From NCBI RefSeq assembly GCF_017942085.1, contig NZ_JAGKSP010000004.1, forward strand, positions 1 to 64,000: a stretch of 64,000 bases of DNA, given 5' to 3'. Source of the stretch: Paenibacillus lignilyticus (lineage in GTDB: Bacteria > Bacillota > Bacilli > Paenibacillales > Paenibacillaceae). The notes beneath the pieces are model-generated. The model was not told the DNA's origin. It did not search any database and saw only the letters and a list, made by a program, of their open reading frames with translations. Made by a program: the position numbers and the translations under genes. Positions 43,114 to 51,691 of the stretch are shown here, piece after piece (positions within the stretch are counted from its first letter, which is position 1; each line of letters starts with the position of its first letter).

Positions 43114-44010
43114 TTGAGAAAAATTACTACGGATCGGTTAACCTTCAACACCATTGCATATGTGTTAATCGGAGTTATATCCGTTTTATGCGTCATCCCG
43201 TTCATCATGGTCATCTCCTCGTCCTTCACGAGCGAACAGACGATTGTGGCAAGCGGTTACACGCTTCTGCCGAAGGACGTGACGGTAGAAGCTTACCGGG
43301 TTGCGCTGAAAGACCCGATGCTGATGCTAAGAGCGTATAGCGTTACGATAACCGTCACGGTTATCGGCACGGTACTGAGCGTCTATTTGATGGCGATGAC
43401 GGCTTATGTCATTCACAAGCGAGTGTTCAGAATTGCCAACGGTCTCGCGTTTTTCTTCTTCTTCACGACGTTGTTTAACGCAGGGCTAGTTCCTTGGTAC
43501 ATCTTGATTATTAAATATTTGAACCTTAAAGACAGCTTGCTCGCTCTTATCTTGCCTTCCTTGCTAAACGTGTTCTATATCATCGTCTTGAAAGCGTTCA
43601 TGAGGGGAGTGCCGGAAGAGCTTAGCGAGTCCGCGTATATGGACGGTGCGAACGAATTTCGCATTTTTAACTCGATCTTGCTGCCCGTATGCAAACCGGT
43701 TCTTGCGACGGTCACGCTATTTGTCGCCTTGCATTACTGGAACGACTGGTACCTTGCGATGCTGTTCATCTCCGAAGAGCACCTTCGGCCGCTCCAGCTA
43801 TTGCTTTACAACCTGGTGACGAATTCGGAGGAATTGCGCAGAGTCATGGAAGCATCGGGGGGAGGCGCTTCTGTGGATATGTCGAACCTGCCGCAAAATT
43901 CCCTCAAGATGGCGGTTACCGTCATCGCAATCGGGCCGATCATCTTACTGTACCCGTTCATTCAGCGTTATTTCGTTAAAGGGTTGACTTTAGGCGCGGT
44001 TAAAGGTTAA
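43114..44010 (+). CDS. LplC-like sugar ABC transporter permease
   Basis: A permease of 298 residues with six helices. The EAA loop is EELSESAYMDGANEFRIFNSILLPV and the end YPFIQRYFVKGLTLGAVKG is typical. I prefer TTG 43114 as start because AAGGAG lies nine bases upstream; TTG 43108 in the same frame is only three bases from it. It partners the permease 16 bp before. Confidence 0.88.
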   Translation: MRKITTDRLTFNTIAYVLIGVISVLCVIPFIMVISSSFTSEQTIVASGYTLLPKDVTVEAYRVALKDPMLMLRAYSVTITVTVIGTVLSVYLMAMTAYVIHKRVFRIANGLAFFFFFTTLFNAGLVPWYILIIKYLNLKDSLLALILPSLLNVFYIIVLKAFMRGVPEELSESAYMDGANEFRIFNSILLPVCKPVLATVTLFVALHYWNDWYLAMLFISEEHLRPLQLLLYNLVTNSEELRRVMEASGGGASVDMSNLPQNSLKMAVTVIAIGPIILLYPFIQRYFVKGLTLGAVKG

Positions 44011-44059
44011 ATCCGGTCATACCGGTTTAACATAAATACATTTTACATGGAGGGTCACT

Positions 44060-45643
44060 ATGAGAAAGAAACAGGCAAAGTGGTTTACCGCAATGGCATT
44101 GGCAATCCTCTGCAGCATCTTTTTATCGGCATGCTCCAACAACAATGGCAATGGCAATTCCTCCTCAAGCTCTTCTGGTAGCGGTTCGGCTTCCCCGTCC
44201 GTATCGGCGAACGAGTCGGAAGCGACTCAAGAGCCGCTAGAAGAAGTGACGTTGAAAATGGTGCTGCTCGGTGATAAGCCGACGGATGCCGACGAGGTGT
44301 ACACAGAGCTCAGCAAGATGGCGAAGAAAGATATTAATGCGAATATCGAGGTTCAGAACCTGAGCTGGGGAGAATGGAGTCAGAAATATCCTTTGCTCTT
44401 CTCGAGCGGCGAAGATTTCGACCTCGTCTACGTCGCGGACTGGACCGGCTATCAAGGTTACGCAGGAAAGAACGCCTTCCTTGAATTAACGGAAGATCTA
44501 TTGTCCAAGAATGCGCCGATTACTTGGGAGAAAACCCCGAAAGACGCATGGGAGCAAGCCAAAGTGAATGGAAAAGTGTACGCCGTGCCGCAAGCTGTAC
44601 AAGAGAACGCTTCTCACTCTTTCATGATTCGCGGCGATTTGAGAGAGAAGCACAATATACCGACGATTAAAGACATGGCCGGTCTTGAAGCTTATTTGCT
44701 GGCCGTCGCCCAGAATGAAAAAGGAATCATTCCATTCGGATTCCAGCTGTCGACGGAAATGTTCATCCAGAAGTATTTTGATAAAAACCCACAAGCATAT
44801 ACGAACGGATCGGACAAATCGAACAGCGCGCTGAGCTGGAACTATTTCACGAAAGATGGCATGGTCGCCCAAAACCTTTATGCCAATGACACGTATAAAA
44901 GCTTTGCCAGCGCGATGTCTAATTGGCAAAAAGCAGGCGTACTTTCCAAAAACGCGTTAACGCAAAAAGAAACGTCCGCGCAGCTTTTCCAAGCGGGTAA
45001 ATCTGCTGTGGGAGCTCTGTCGCTTGACCAAGCTTCCAATGTCGTAGCCGGAATTAAAAAGACGCATCCGGAATGGAAGCCTGAAGTGTTCATGCCAAAC
45101 GTCGCGATCGTGCCTGCAAGATTTACGCAGAACGGCGTGTCGATCAACGCGAATTCCAAAAATCCGGAACGCGCGCTCATGTTCCTCGATCTGTTGAAGT
45201 GGAACAAGGAGTATTTCGACTTAACTTGGTACGGTATTAAAGGCAAGCACTGGGAGCCGTCAGGCGATGACCGCTTCATCTCGTTGGCGGATGCCGCAAA
45301 TTATCCGCCTTCCGGTAACGACCCTTGGGGTTGGAGAGGCACATTTGAAAGATGGAATGTGGAGCAGCCGGACGACGTCGTCGCTCAATTGAAAGGGTAT
45401 AGAGAGTCGTTCCACGAATATCCGTATGGTTTGAGCTTCGTTTACAGCGATGCCAACGTCAAAAACGAAAACGCGGCAATCAATAATTTGGCGCAACAAT
45501 ACATGAATCCTGTTTCTGTCGGGTTGGCCGACTATGACACCGCATACGCGAAGTTCGAGAAAGCGGCTAATAAAGCGGGTCTGGAAAAAGTGCTCACGGA
45601 CTTGCAAATGCAGATCGATACGTTCAAAAAAAATAATCCTTAA
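44060..45643 (+). CDS. sugar-binding lipoprotein of the GH88-linked transporter
   Basis: A 527-residue solute-binding lipoprotein with signal peptide and lipobox FLSAC, then an Asn/Ser-rich linker to about residue 50. The body belongs to the large sugar-binding class (SBP_bac_1-like; DUF3502-type C-terminal part with GLADYDTAYAKFEKAANKAG). The calcium-like loop of the other two lipoproteins is missing, so it is a separate lineage. ATG 44060 follows TGGAGGG. The following GH88 gene suggests that the cargo ends in an unsaturated uronic acid. Confidence 0.9.
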   Translation: MRKKQAKWFTAMALAILCSIFLSACSNNNGNGNSSSSSSGSGSASPSVSANESEATQEPLEEVTLKMVLLGDKPTDADEVYTELSKMAKKDINANIEVQNLSWGEWSQKYPLLFSSGEDFDLVYVADWTGYQGYAGKNAFLELTEDLLSKNAPITWEKTPKDAWEQAKVNGKVYAVPQAVQENASHSFMIRGDLREKHNIPTIKDMAGLEAYLLAVAQNEKGIIPFGFQLSTEMFIQKYFDKNPQAYTNGSDKSNSALSWNYFTKDGMVAQNLYANDTYKSFASAMSNWQKAGVLSKNALTQKETSAQLFQAGKSAVGALSLDQASNVVAGIKKTHPEWKPEVFMPNVAIVPARFTQNGVSINANSKNPERALMFLDLLKWNKEYFDLTWYGIKGKHWEPSGDDRFISLADAANYPPSGNDPWGWRGTFERWNVEQPDDVVAQLKGYRESFHEYPYGLSFVYSDANVKNENAAINNLAQQYMNPVSVGLADYDTAYAKFEKAANKAGLEKVLTDLQMQIDTFKKNNP

Positions 45644-45738
45644 GTTACCAGAAGCGGCTGGACGGGATCTTTCCGATCCAGCTTTTTGCTTTTCAGACAA
45701 GAAGAATGATCCGCACATCGTATGGGGGTTATCGTGAT

Positions 45739-46881
45739 ATGAGACAACACTTAGAGCATGCTAAATTCTTTATATTGGAAAAGACGAAGAAGAACGCGTC
45801 TTCATTCGGCGACCGGCTGCCGACGAGCACGGAAGGAGGCAAATACAAGTTCGCGGACGATGGATTCTGGGTAGGCGGATTCTGGTCGGGCTTGAACTGG
45901 CTTTGCTACGAGATGTCGGAAGAAGAATCGTTCGCCGTTGCAGCGCAAGCATCCAATTGGCGCTTAACAAAGAGACTTTACGAGAAGCCGGATACGTTGG
46001 ATCATGACACGGGTTTTCTCTACCTTCCGACGTTCGTGGCGCATTATAAGCTGACCGGCGATTCCTCTTCGAGGCAGATTGCTTTGGATGCGGCGGATCG
46101 ATTAAAGGAACGGTTCAATGATAAGGGCAAATTCATTCAGGCATGGAACGTTTGGGTGAAGGGAGAGGCCTTCAGTGAAGAAAACCGGGGCAGGATTATT
46201 ATCGATTGCATGTATAATTTGCCGCTTTTGTTCTGGGCTACGGAGGAAACGAACGACGAGGCTTACCGTAACGTTGCGGTGGCCCATGCGGACACGTGTG
46301 CAAAGACAATTATCAGGTCGGATTACACTGCGTTCCATACTTACGTGTTCGATCCCGATAGTGGAGAACCTAAATACGGCAAGACATTCCAAGGTTACTC
46401 GGACGATTCATGCTGGTCCCGGGGTCTGACCTGGGCGATCGGCGGATACGCTTATGCATACAAATATACTGGAAATACGAAATACTTGGAGATCGCCCGA
46501 AAGACGGCGGAAGCGTACATGAGCCGTGTGGAACAAGACTTCATTCCTTTATGGGACTTCTCTGTGCCTAATCGCTCGGAAGCATTGCGGGACACGTCGG
46601 CAGCGGCGATCTCGGCGGCTTCGTTGCTCGAACTGGCTGAGCATGCGGATAGCGAGGACGAAAAGCAACGTTATACGAACTTTGCTATTCAAACGCTCCT
46701 GAACTTATATGAAACATACAGCACGAGGTTTGAACCCGAGAACGAAGGCTTGCTTAACGAAGGTTGCGGCCATCACCCAGCCGGCGTCGATTTGAACTGC
46801 TCGTTAATTTACGGAGATTATTATTTCGCGGAAGCCATCGCGCGTCTGCAAGCGAATGGGAATACGAAAGGCTACTGGTGA
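45739..46881 (+). CDS. unsaturated glucuronyl hydrolase (GH88)
   Basis: A 380-residue GH88 enzyme that removes a 4,5-unsaturated uronic acid from the non-reducing end of oligosaccharides made by polysaccharide lyases, by a vinyl-ether hydration mechanism. The two catalytic Asp correspond to Asp90 (LDHDTGFLYLP) and Asp156 (IIIDCMYNLPLL). FQGYSDDSCWSRGLTWAIGGYAYAYKYTG is the family signature, and DFSVPNRSEALRDTSAAAISA follows. No signal peptide, so it acts after import. ATG 45739 has GGGGGTT upstream; the frame is open to 45706. It is the last gene of the transporter operon. Confidence 0.92.
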   Translation: MRQHLEHAKFFILEKTKKNASSFGDRLPTSTEGGKYKFADDGFWVGGFWSGLNWLCYEMSEEESFAVAAQASNWRLTKRLYEKPDTLDHDTGFLYLPTFVAHYKLTGDSSSRQIALDAADRLKERFNDKGKFIQAWNVWVKGEAFSEENRGRIIIDCMYNLPLLFWATEETNDEAYRNVAVAHADTCAKTIIRSDYTAFHTYVFDPDSGEPKYGKTFQGYSDDSCWSRGLTWAIGGYAYAYKYTGNTKYLEIARKTAEAYMSRVEQDFIPLWDFSVPNRSEALRDTSAAAISAASLLELAEHADSEDEKQRYTNFAIQTLLNLYETYSTRFEPENEGLLNEGCGHHPAGVDLNCSLIYGDYYFAEAIARLQANGNTKGYW

Positions 46882-46926
46882 TCGGCAATGAATTCATGAT
46901 TACATTCGTATAATTAGGAAAGCATC

Positions 46927-46962
46927 AAAAAGGCAGGTTCAATTTATTGAACCTGCCTTTTT
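46927..46962. terminator. bidirectional terminator
   Basis: AAAAAGGCAGGTTCAA pairs with TTGAACCTGCCTTTTT around TTTA. T runs on both strands allow it to end the GH88 operon and the convergent araC remnant. Confidence 0.92.
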
Positions 46963-47423
46963 ACCTAGTTTTCTCGTTTCGCGCGGTGTTTTGCTATATT
47001 GCTTTCGATACACTCGTTCAAAGTGTGTCAATGTATTGAAACCTGCTACATGACAAACTTCGGTAACGGGAAGCATCGTAGAGCGAAGCAGATTATGAGC
47101 GAACTTCAGGCGTAGCTGCTGCAGATACTGCTGGAAAGTAAGCCCCAATGTCTGTCGAAACAGCTCGCTGAAGTACGTAGCAGACAAATGTGCGTGCGCT
47201 GCGGCTTCCTCGAGCATGAGAGGTTGACGGAAATAATGCTGAATATGAATGAGTGCTTTATAAATGCCCGGATGAATCGGAGTGCCATTGTCGGATATGA
47301 TCGTTGAGAAATCGGAGGTATTATTCTGCTTTATGCTCCGCCCGCGATGCCATTCGATGTCCTTTGTTATTCGCCGATGTGCGATGTGCAGCGCATCTGT
47401 TATCTCGATGTTTTTACACCACG
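46939..47423 (-). pseudogene. N-terminally truncated AraC-family regulator
   Basis: The minus-strand frame from 47423 to the stop at 46939 reads about 70 residues of linker, then a complete AraC double helix-turn-helix (HLSATYFSELFRQTLGLTFQQ and VAGFNTLTHFERVYRKQYSKTP). The N-terminal sensor domain is missing: a stop (TAA) precedes, no good start exists upstream, and ohr-like sequence begins directly there. An internal ATG at 47217 lies inside the first helix-turn-helix and has no ribosome site. A DNA-binding fragment could in theory still be made. Confidence 0.75.
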
Positions 47424-47745
47424 TTTAATTGAACGTCAATATTGCCGCGAATCGCCCTCTGGAATAGGGACATACATCATGAGCTGCTCTGGCGAGTTCC
47501 TGAGCAGTATTCCGGTCCACACCAGCCAAGGCGATGTCGAGCTTGACCGCAAGTTTGAAATGGTCTGTTTCATCTTTGCCCAGTGTTACGTGCGCTGTCA
47601 CCTCTGTACGGTCGGGGTTCACTTTCCGCTCCCGACACACTACATTCAGCGCACTCTCGAAGCATGCCGCGTATCCGCCCGCGGTTATAGGTTACCCATC
47701 TTTCGTTAAATCAACAGTTGCGTACAAAGCTGTGTTTTCACGATT
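47414..47745 (-). pseudogene. decayed organic hydroperoxide resistance gene (ohr/OsmC family)
   Basis: The minus strand reads GGYAACFESALNVVCRERK, with the reactive Cys of Ohr, and continues to AHDVCPYSR, the second active-site Cys. The frame then shifts after CPYSR: the normal Ohr ending AIRGNIDVQLNVV is found one frame over and stops at 47414. Upstream, an in-frame TAA lies between LTKDG and PITAGGYAAC, and most of the N-terminal strand region is missing. At least three lesions make it non-functional. Its end abuts the araC remnant. Confidence 0.75.
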
Positions 47746-47915
47746 TTCGTGAGCGGTTTACACGTGACCTCTATAGATCCATTGTGCTAGCCTCATCAAA
47801 AGGTAAGATGCGTTAAAAAATGTAAAATATTACAAATTCTATATCGCTGCCCAAGCATTATTTCATTATTTTCATAGAATGTAGCATGTCCTCTAAGAAA
47901 GTGAGGTGAGACGTC

Positions 47916-48296
47916 ATGCCTTTTACTACTGGTCCAGTAACGAATACTAGAGACTTTGGCACAGCTTCAACTAATATTGTTATAAGCACAAGAAATCTGG
48001 ATTTGGCAAGCCCAGCAACAATTATCGCACAGATTTTTGCTTCTGTTGATTCCAGTATTTTTTATACTGCATACCATCTCTCGTATTTAGTGCCCCCAAA
48101 CTCCTATGATGTTAGGGAGTTTTTTATTGCAGGAAATGTTACCTACGAGGTGCAGCTTGCTACAATGAATGTAAGCCCGCCTGCTGTATTGATGGCTGTT
48201 ACTGGTATTAACGAATTCGGAAACTTAGTTGAGGAGCAACTCTTTAATCAGAATGAGCTTATCTTTATTACTTCAATGAGTCCTCCAATAGTGTAA
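47916..48296 (+). CDS. small hypothetical protein, possible spore-surface beta protein (126 aa)
   Basis: A 126-residue protein with GTGAGGTGAG just before its ATG. It has no signal peptide, Cys or charged clusters and is rich in Ile, Val, Thr and Asn. The pattern (PPNSYDVREFF then YEVQLATMNVSPPAVLMAVTGINEFGNLV) is like a family of short beta-sandwich proteins in spore-formers, some linked to the exosporium or spore coat. That link is recollection only. The gene is visibly AT-richer than its neighbours and has no partner genes, which suits transfer or a fast-evolving surface protein. Confidence 0.6.
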   Translation: MPFTTGPVTNTRDFGTASTNIVISTRNLDLASPATIIAQIFASVDSSIFYTAYHLSYLVPPNSYDVREFFIAGNVTYEVQLATMNVSPPAVLMAVTGINEFGNLVEEQLFNQNELIFITSMSPPIV

Positions 48297-48328
48297 TTAA
48301 CTTATTTTAATAGTACTGCCCATTTGAT

Positions 48329-48388
48329 ATGCTCCCCCAACAGCAGACAGGTGAATTAATAAAAATCTGTTGCTATAAAGGGAGCATT
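48329..48388 (+). terminator. two-part hairpin after the 126-aa gene
   Basis: ATGCTCCC (48329-48336) pairs with GGGAGCAT (48380-48387), and CAACAG pairs inside it with CTGTTG. TATTTATG follows. It may end the gene upstream; the T content is low. The remaining bases of 48297-48528 hold nothing I can identify. Confidence 0.5.
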
Positions 48389-48528
48389 ATTTATGTTTGA
48401 GATTCAATTCCGCTGATGTGAAACTCGCCAAAATAGAAGCGATAAAGAGAAAAGGAAAAACTTTACGTATGAACAAACGTTCCGTATCCTTATAAGGAAA
48501 CATACCTTAAATAAAGGTGGTTGTTCCT

Positions 48529-48912
48529 TTGAGTAACGAGAATGCTTATCTTAAGAATTTTCTACAAGTAAGATTAGTTTCGGATCTCGAGAAAGCAAGA
48601 ACGTATTACCAAGAAGTTCCAAGTTGACGGCTGGGGGCATGCCGAACGCGGTAATAATCTTGGCTTTATCCTTCAACAAGCTATTAAGCCGGAAGACGTT
48701 CTCCCTAATCGAAAGCCGGATAAACCAACCGGGGACGAGCAAACTTCTATAGCAATTTCGACGGGGTTGGATATTTGTTTAATGAGTTCAGCTCCAAGGG
48801 AGCAATAATTGCATACGAACCAAGAATAGAACCAATGGGAAATAGTCAGTGGAAGCATTTTGCGGTCAAGGACCTGGATGGTTACGTCATGGTTTTTGGT
48901 GGAAGTGATTAG
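48529..48912 (+). pseudogene. frameshifted VOC/glyoxalase-family gene
   Basis: TTG 48529 with AAAGGTGG upstream begins LSNENAYLKNFLQVRLVSD and DLEKARTYYQE, typical of a vicinal oxygen chelate fold. The frame then breaks and resumes as FQVDGWGHAERGNNLGFIL. A second shift near 48735 leads to NFYSNFDGVGYLFNEF and finishes at KDLDGYVMVFGGSD and TAG 48912. Joining the three frames gives a full-length glyoxalase/bleomycin-resistance-like protein, so two small indels explain the loss. Confidence 0.8.
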
Positions 48913-48986
48913 TCAACGGTTACGTTTTTCAATCACCACAATAAATACTTGGCCCCGACTCATTCTGAAAAATCGGCTTTATAAAA

Positions 48987-49032
48987 TAAAAGTGCTCGAC
49001 TTTGCTGTAATGCAAAGTTGGGCACTTTTTGC
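48987..49032. terminator. terminator hairpin, copy 1 of a repeated element
   Basis: AAAAGTGCTCGACTTTGC pairs with GCAAAGTTGGGCACTTTT around TGTAAT. A and T runs at both ends allow function on either strand; it lies between the VOC relic and the convergent peptide-binding gene. A near copy occurs at 55820-55864. The rest of 48913-49073 holds nothing else I can identify. Confidence 0.85.
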
Positions 49033-49073
49033 TTTATGGAAGTAATGCGATGAAACAGCGATTTATTTATTCA

Positions 49074-50672
49074 TTATTTAATTGAGCCTCTGGAGAATAC
49101 GGTATTTCCTGCGAAATTCTTATAGACACCTTGAACATAGGATTTTTGCAGGGTGTTAACGGTAAAGTAATGGGATGGCAAAATAACCATTTGATCCAGT
49201 AACAGTTGTTCCGCTTTGTGGTAGAGCTCCATCCTTGTTTTGGCATCGAATGTTTGTTGTGCTTTACGGATATAGCCATCATAGTCGGCATTGCTCCACC
49301 CACTATCATTCATGCCGCTCCAAGAAGTAAATATATCGAGGAAGGAAGACGGATCGTTATAGTCAGCCCCCCAGCTGGCTCTGGCAATCTGATAATTTTG
49401 ATCTCTGCGATTTTGTAATAATTCATACCATTCCTGAAACTCTATATTAACTTTGACTCCTAAATTCTGTCCCAACATTTGCTGCAAACCGGTTAGAAGC
49501 TCTTCGATACCCAACGTATCATTCGAAATCAATGTTACAGGCGGTAATTCATCGAGTCCTTCTTCTTCAAGCCCTTTCTTCAAGAGTTGTTTAGCCAACT
49601 TTACATTTTCCGAAATATACGCCTTATCCGAGTACTCTTCACGAAATGATTGTTTTGCGCCTTGAATACCCGGTGGTACGAAACCGTATGCAGGTGTAGC
49701 AGCAGATACAAGCTTGTCACGATGAATCGCCATTGAAAATGCACGCCGGATGTTCACATTATCGAAAGGTTTCTTGTTGACATTAAACACATAATAGAAG
49801 GTAGAAGCGATCTCGGAGACATGCAGATCTTTTATTGTGTTTGAATCAAGAGCTTGTCTGCTAATATTGGTCTGATCTGACCCCGACCAATCGATTTGAT
49901 TACTCTTGTACATTTGTAATTCTTTCTCGGGGTTATCCATGATTTGAATGCGTACTTCGGTAAAATGAATCTGTTTCGCATCTGAATAGTGGCTGTTCTT
50001 CGCAAGTATGATCTGCTTGTTTGGCATCCATGCTTTCATATAGAAAGGCCCGTTAGAGACCAACGTTTTTGCGGAAGCGAACCAATTCGGGTTCGTTTTT
50101 GCAATTGATGCCGGGACCGGCGAATAGATCGGTGTAGTGAGCAGCTGCAAGAAGTAGGCAGTCTTCTCCTGCAGCGTCACTTGAAGCGTGTTGTCATCCA
50201 GTGCTTTAACGCCAACTTTAGAAACATCGATTAGCCCTTTATTGTAACTTTCGGCATTGCTAATACTGTAGAGCAAGAAAGCATAGTCGGCGTTCATTTT
50301 CGGATTCAATGCGCGCTTCCATGCATATTCGAAATCGGATGCTTTTACTTTCTGATTGTTACTCCAGTAAGCGGAAGATCGCAAATGAAATGTATACGTT
50401 TTGCCATCTTTAGAGATGTCCCACGACTTCGCCATCCCTGGCTCTGCTTGGCCGGTTTTCGTCAATCTCGTTAATCCTTCATAAAGCGCCTGTGCCACTG
50501 TGAATTCGGTGGAGTCTACAATGCGAGCCGGATCCAACGTTGAGGGATTCGTATACAGATTAAATCGAAAAGTTTGTGGTTTCGTACTTGCAGCCGGGGC
50601 TGCATATGCTCCGGTAATTAGTGAACAAATGAATATAAAGCTGATTAATAGTGCCGATAATTTCTTTTTCAT
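49074..50672 (-). CDS. oligopeptide-binding protein (OppA/DppE-type)
   Basis: A 532-residue family 5 solute-binding protein for peptides. Family features: NLYTNPSTLDPARIVDSTEF near the mature N terminus, AYWSNNQKVKASDFEYAWKRAL, and ASWGADYNDPSSFLDIF. The signal peptide ends ITGAYAAPAAS with no lipobox Cys, which is odd for a Gram-positive binding protein; a signal peptidase I site is seen instead, so the protein may be released. ATG 50672 follows GGGGGAG; the frame is open to 50696. No permease or ATPase genes are near, so it is an orphan. Confidence 0.88.
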   Translation of the reverse strand: MKKKLSALLISFIFICSLITGAYAAPAASTKPQTFRFNLYTNPSTLDPARIVDSTEFTVAQALYEGLTRLTKTGQAEPGMAKSWDISKDGKTYTFHLRSSAYWSNNQKVKASDFEYAWKRALNPKMNADYAFLLYSISNAESYNKGLIDVSKVGVKALDDNTLQVTLQEKTAYFLQLLTTPIYSPVPASIAKTNPNWFASAKTLVSNGPFYMKAWMPNKQIILAKNSHYSDAKQIHFTEVRIQIMDNPEKELQMYKSNQIDWSGSDQTNISRQALDSNTIKDLHVSEIASTFYYVFNVNKKPFDNVNIRRAFSMAIHRDKLVSAATPAYGFVPPGIQGAKQSFREEYSDKAYISENVKLAKQLLKKGLEEEGLDELPPVTLISNDTLGIEELLTGLQQMLGQNLGVKVNIEFQEWYELLQNRRDQNYQIARASWGADYNDPSSFLDIFTSWSGMNDSGWSNADYDGYIRKAQQTFDAKTRMELYHKAEQLLLDQMVILPSHYFTVNTLQKSYVQGVYKNFAGNTVFSRGSIK

Positions 50673-50879
50673 GACTCCCCCTGAAATGTCTGCCATATTG
50701 TGGAAATGGATACATCTATTATCGGGGATATACTATTTTTTGTCTATATATGGATTCCTCGTTATCGACACAGCACGGTGAGCTAGAAGGGGCTGCGTAA
50801 ATCGAGGCATTTTTGTATAATGATCCTAATGTAGACAATACTAGCACGTGGCAGTGGTTTCGGATGTCGAGGGTCTCGT

Positions 50880-50894
50880 TGAAAATAATTATCA
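50880..50894 (+). promoter_or_regulatory. Fur-family-like box upstream of ahpC
   Basis: TGAAAATAATTATCA is a 7-1-7 inverted repeat one mismatch from the Bacillus Fur consensus. It ends 19 bases before the -35 element. A matching box sits at the same place before the second copy (53292-53306). The rest of 50697-50879 holds nothing I can identify. Confidence 0.5.
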
Positions 50895-50913
50895 ATTAGA
50901 TGCCGAAAAAGTC

Positions 50914-50961
50914 TTGACAAATGCTCGTCCGAGAATTAATATCAGTTTAGAATAATTTTAA
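50914..50961 (+). promoter_or_regulatory. ahpC promoter with PerR-like box
   Basis: TTGACA (50914-50919), a 17-base spacer and TAATAT (50937-50942) form a strong sigma-A promoter. Four bases on, TTAGAATAATTTTAA (50947-50961) matches the PerR consensus TTATAATnATTATAA at 13 of 15 positions and covers the likely start point. Peroxide-sensitive repression by PerR is the expected control. Confidence 0.8.
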
Positions 50962-50990
50962 TTAAATGCTCTATAGGAGGAAACAAACTC

Positions 50991-51554
50991 ATGTCTCTAA
51001 TCGGAAAAGAAGTACTACCTTTCAAAGCGCAAGCATTCCAAGGCGGTAAATTCATCGAAGTATCCGACGCTAACTTCAAAGGTCAATGGAGCGTTGTTTG
51101 CTTCTATCCAGCTGACTTCACGTTCGTCTGCCCAACTGAGCTTGGCGACTTGCAAGATCAATACGCTACATTGAAATCGCTTGGCGTAGAAGTTTTCTCC
51201 GTATCGACGGATACACACTTCACGCATAAAGCATGGCACGATAGCTCGGAAACAATCGGCAAAATCGAATACATCATGATCGGCGACCCTACGCACGCGA
51301 TCTCCCGCAACTTCGACGTATTGATCGAAGAAGCCGGTCTTGCTGACCGCGGTACGTTCATCATCGATCCGGACGGCGTTGTTCAATCGGTTGAAATCAG
51401 CGCAGGCGGCATCGGCCGCGATGCAAGCACGCTAGTTAACAAAATCAAAGCAGCTCAATACGTCCGCAACAATCCAGGCGAAGTTTGCCCTGCGAAATGG
51501 CAAGAAGGCGGCGCAACACTTAAACCGAGCCTTGATCTTGTCGGCAAGATCTAA
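50991..51554 (+). CDS. ahpC: alkyl hydroperoxide reductase subunit C (peroxiredoxin)
   Basis: A 187-residue typical 2-Cys peroxiredoxin. Peroxidatic Cys47 is in [10 protein letters not shown] and resolving Cys166 in GEVCPAKW. It reduces hydrogen peroxide and organic hydroperoxides in the cytosol and is recycled by AhpF. ATG 50991 follows AGGAGGAAA. Codon use suggests high expression. A terminator and a 137-bp gap separate it from ahpF, unlike the tight spacing in the second copy. Confidence 0.95.
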   Translation: MSLIGKEVLPFKAQAFQGGKFIEVSDANFKGQWSVVCFYPADFTFVCPTELGDLQDQYATLKSLGVEVFSVSTDTHFTHKAWHDSSETIGKIEYIMIGDPTHAISRNFDVLIEEAGLADRGTFIIDPDGVVQSVEISAGGIGRDASTLVNKIKAAQYVRNNPGEVCPAKWQEGGATLKPSLDLVGKI

Positions 51555-51574
51555 GGAACGATGTAAATGACTAC

Positions 51575-51613
51575 TGCCGCTTTGCATCCCGACGGGTGCA
51601 GGCGGTTTTTTCT
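51575..51613 (+). terminator. terminator between ahpC and ahpF
   Basis: CCGC and GCATCCC pair with GGGTGC and GGCGG, followed by six T. It would limit readthrough from ahpC into ahpF. Confidence 0.75.
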
Positions 51614-51622
51614 TGCAATAAC

Positions 51623-51637
51623 TGAAAATGATTCTCA
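51623..51637 (+). promoter_or_regulatory. Fur-family-like box upstream of first ahpF
   Basis: TGAAAATGATTCTCA matches the 7-1-7 Fur consensus at 13 of 15 positions. It lies 54 bp before the ahpF ATG. A following TTGAAA (51646-51651) could be a -35 element, but I see no good -10. Confidence 0.45.
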
Positions 51638-51691
51638 TTTGGAGTTTTGAAACGCGGCAATCATTTAACATCACTTGGGAGGGAATGTGAA

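Noticed and set aside
47723..47741. Palindrome TCACGAAAATCGTGA upstream of the ohr relic as an OhrR operator
   Set aside because: It does not match the OhrR consensus I know and lies within or at the edge of the decayed coding region, so it has no clear promoter to control.
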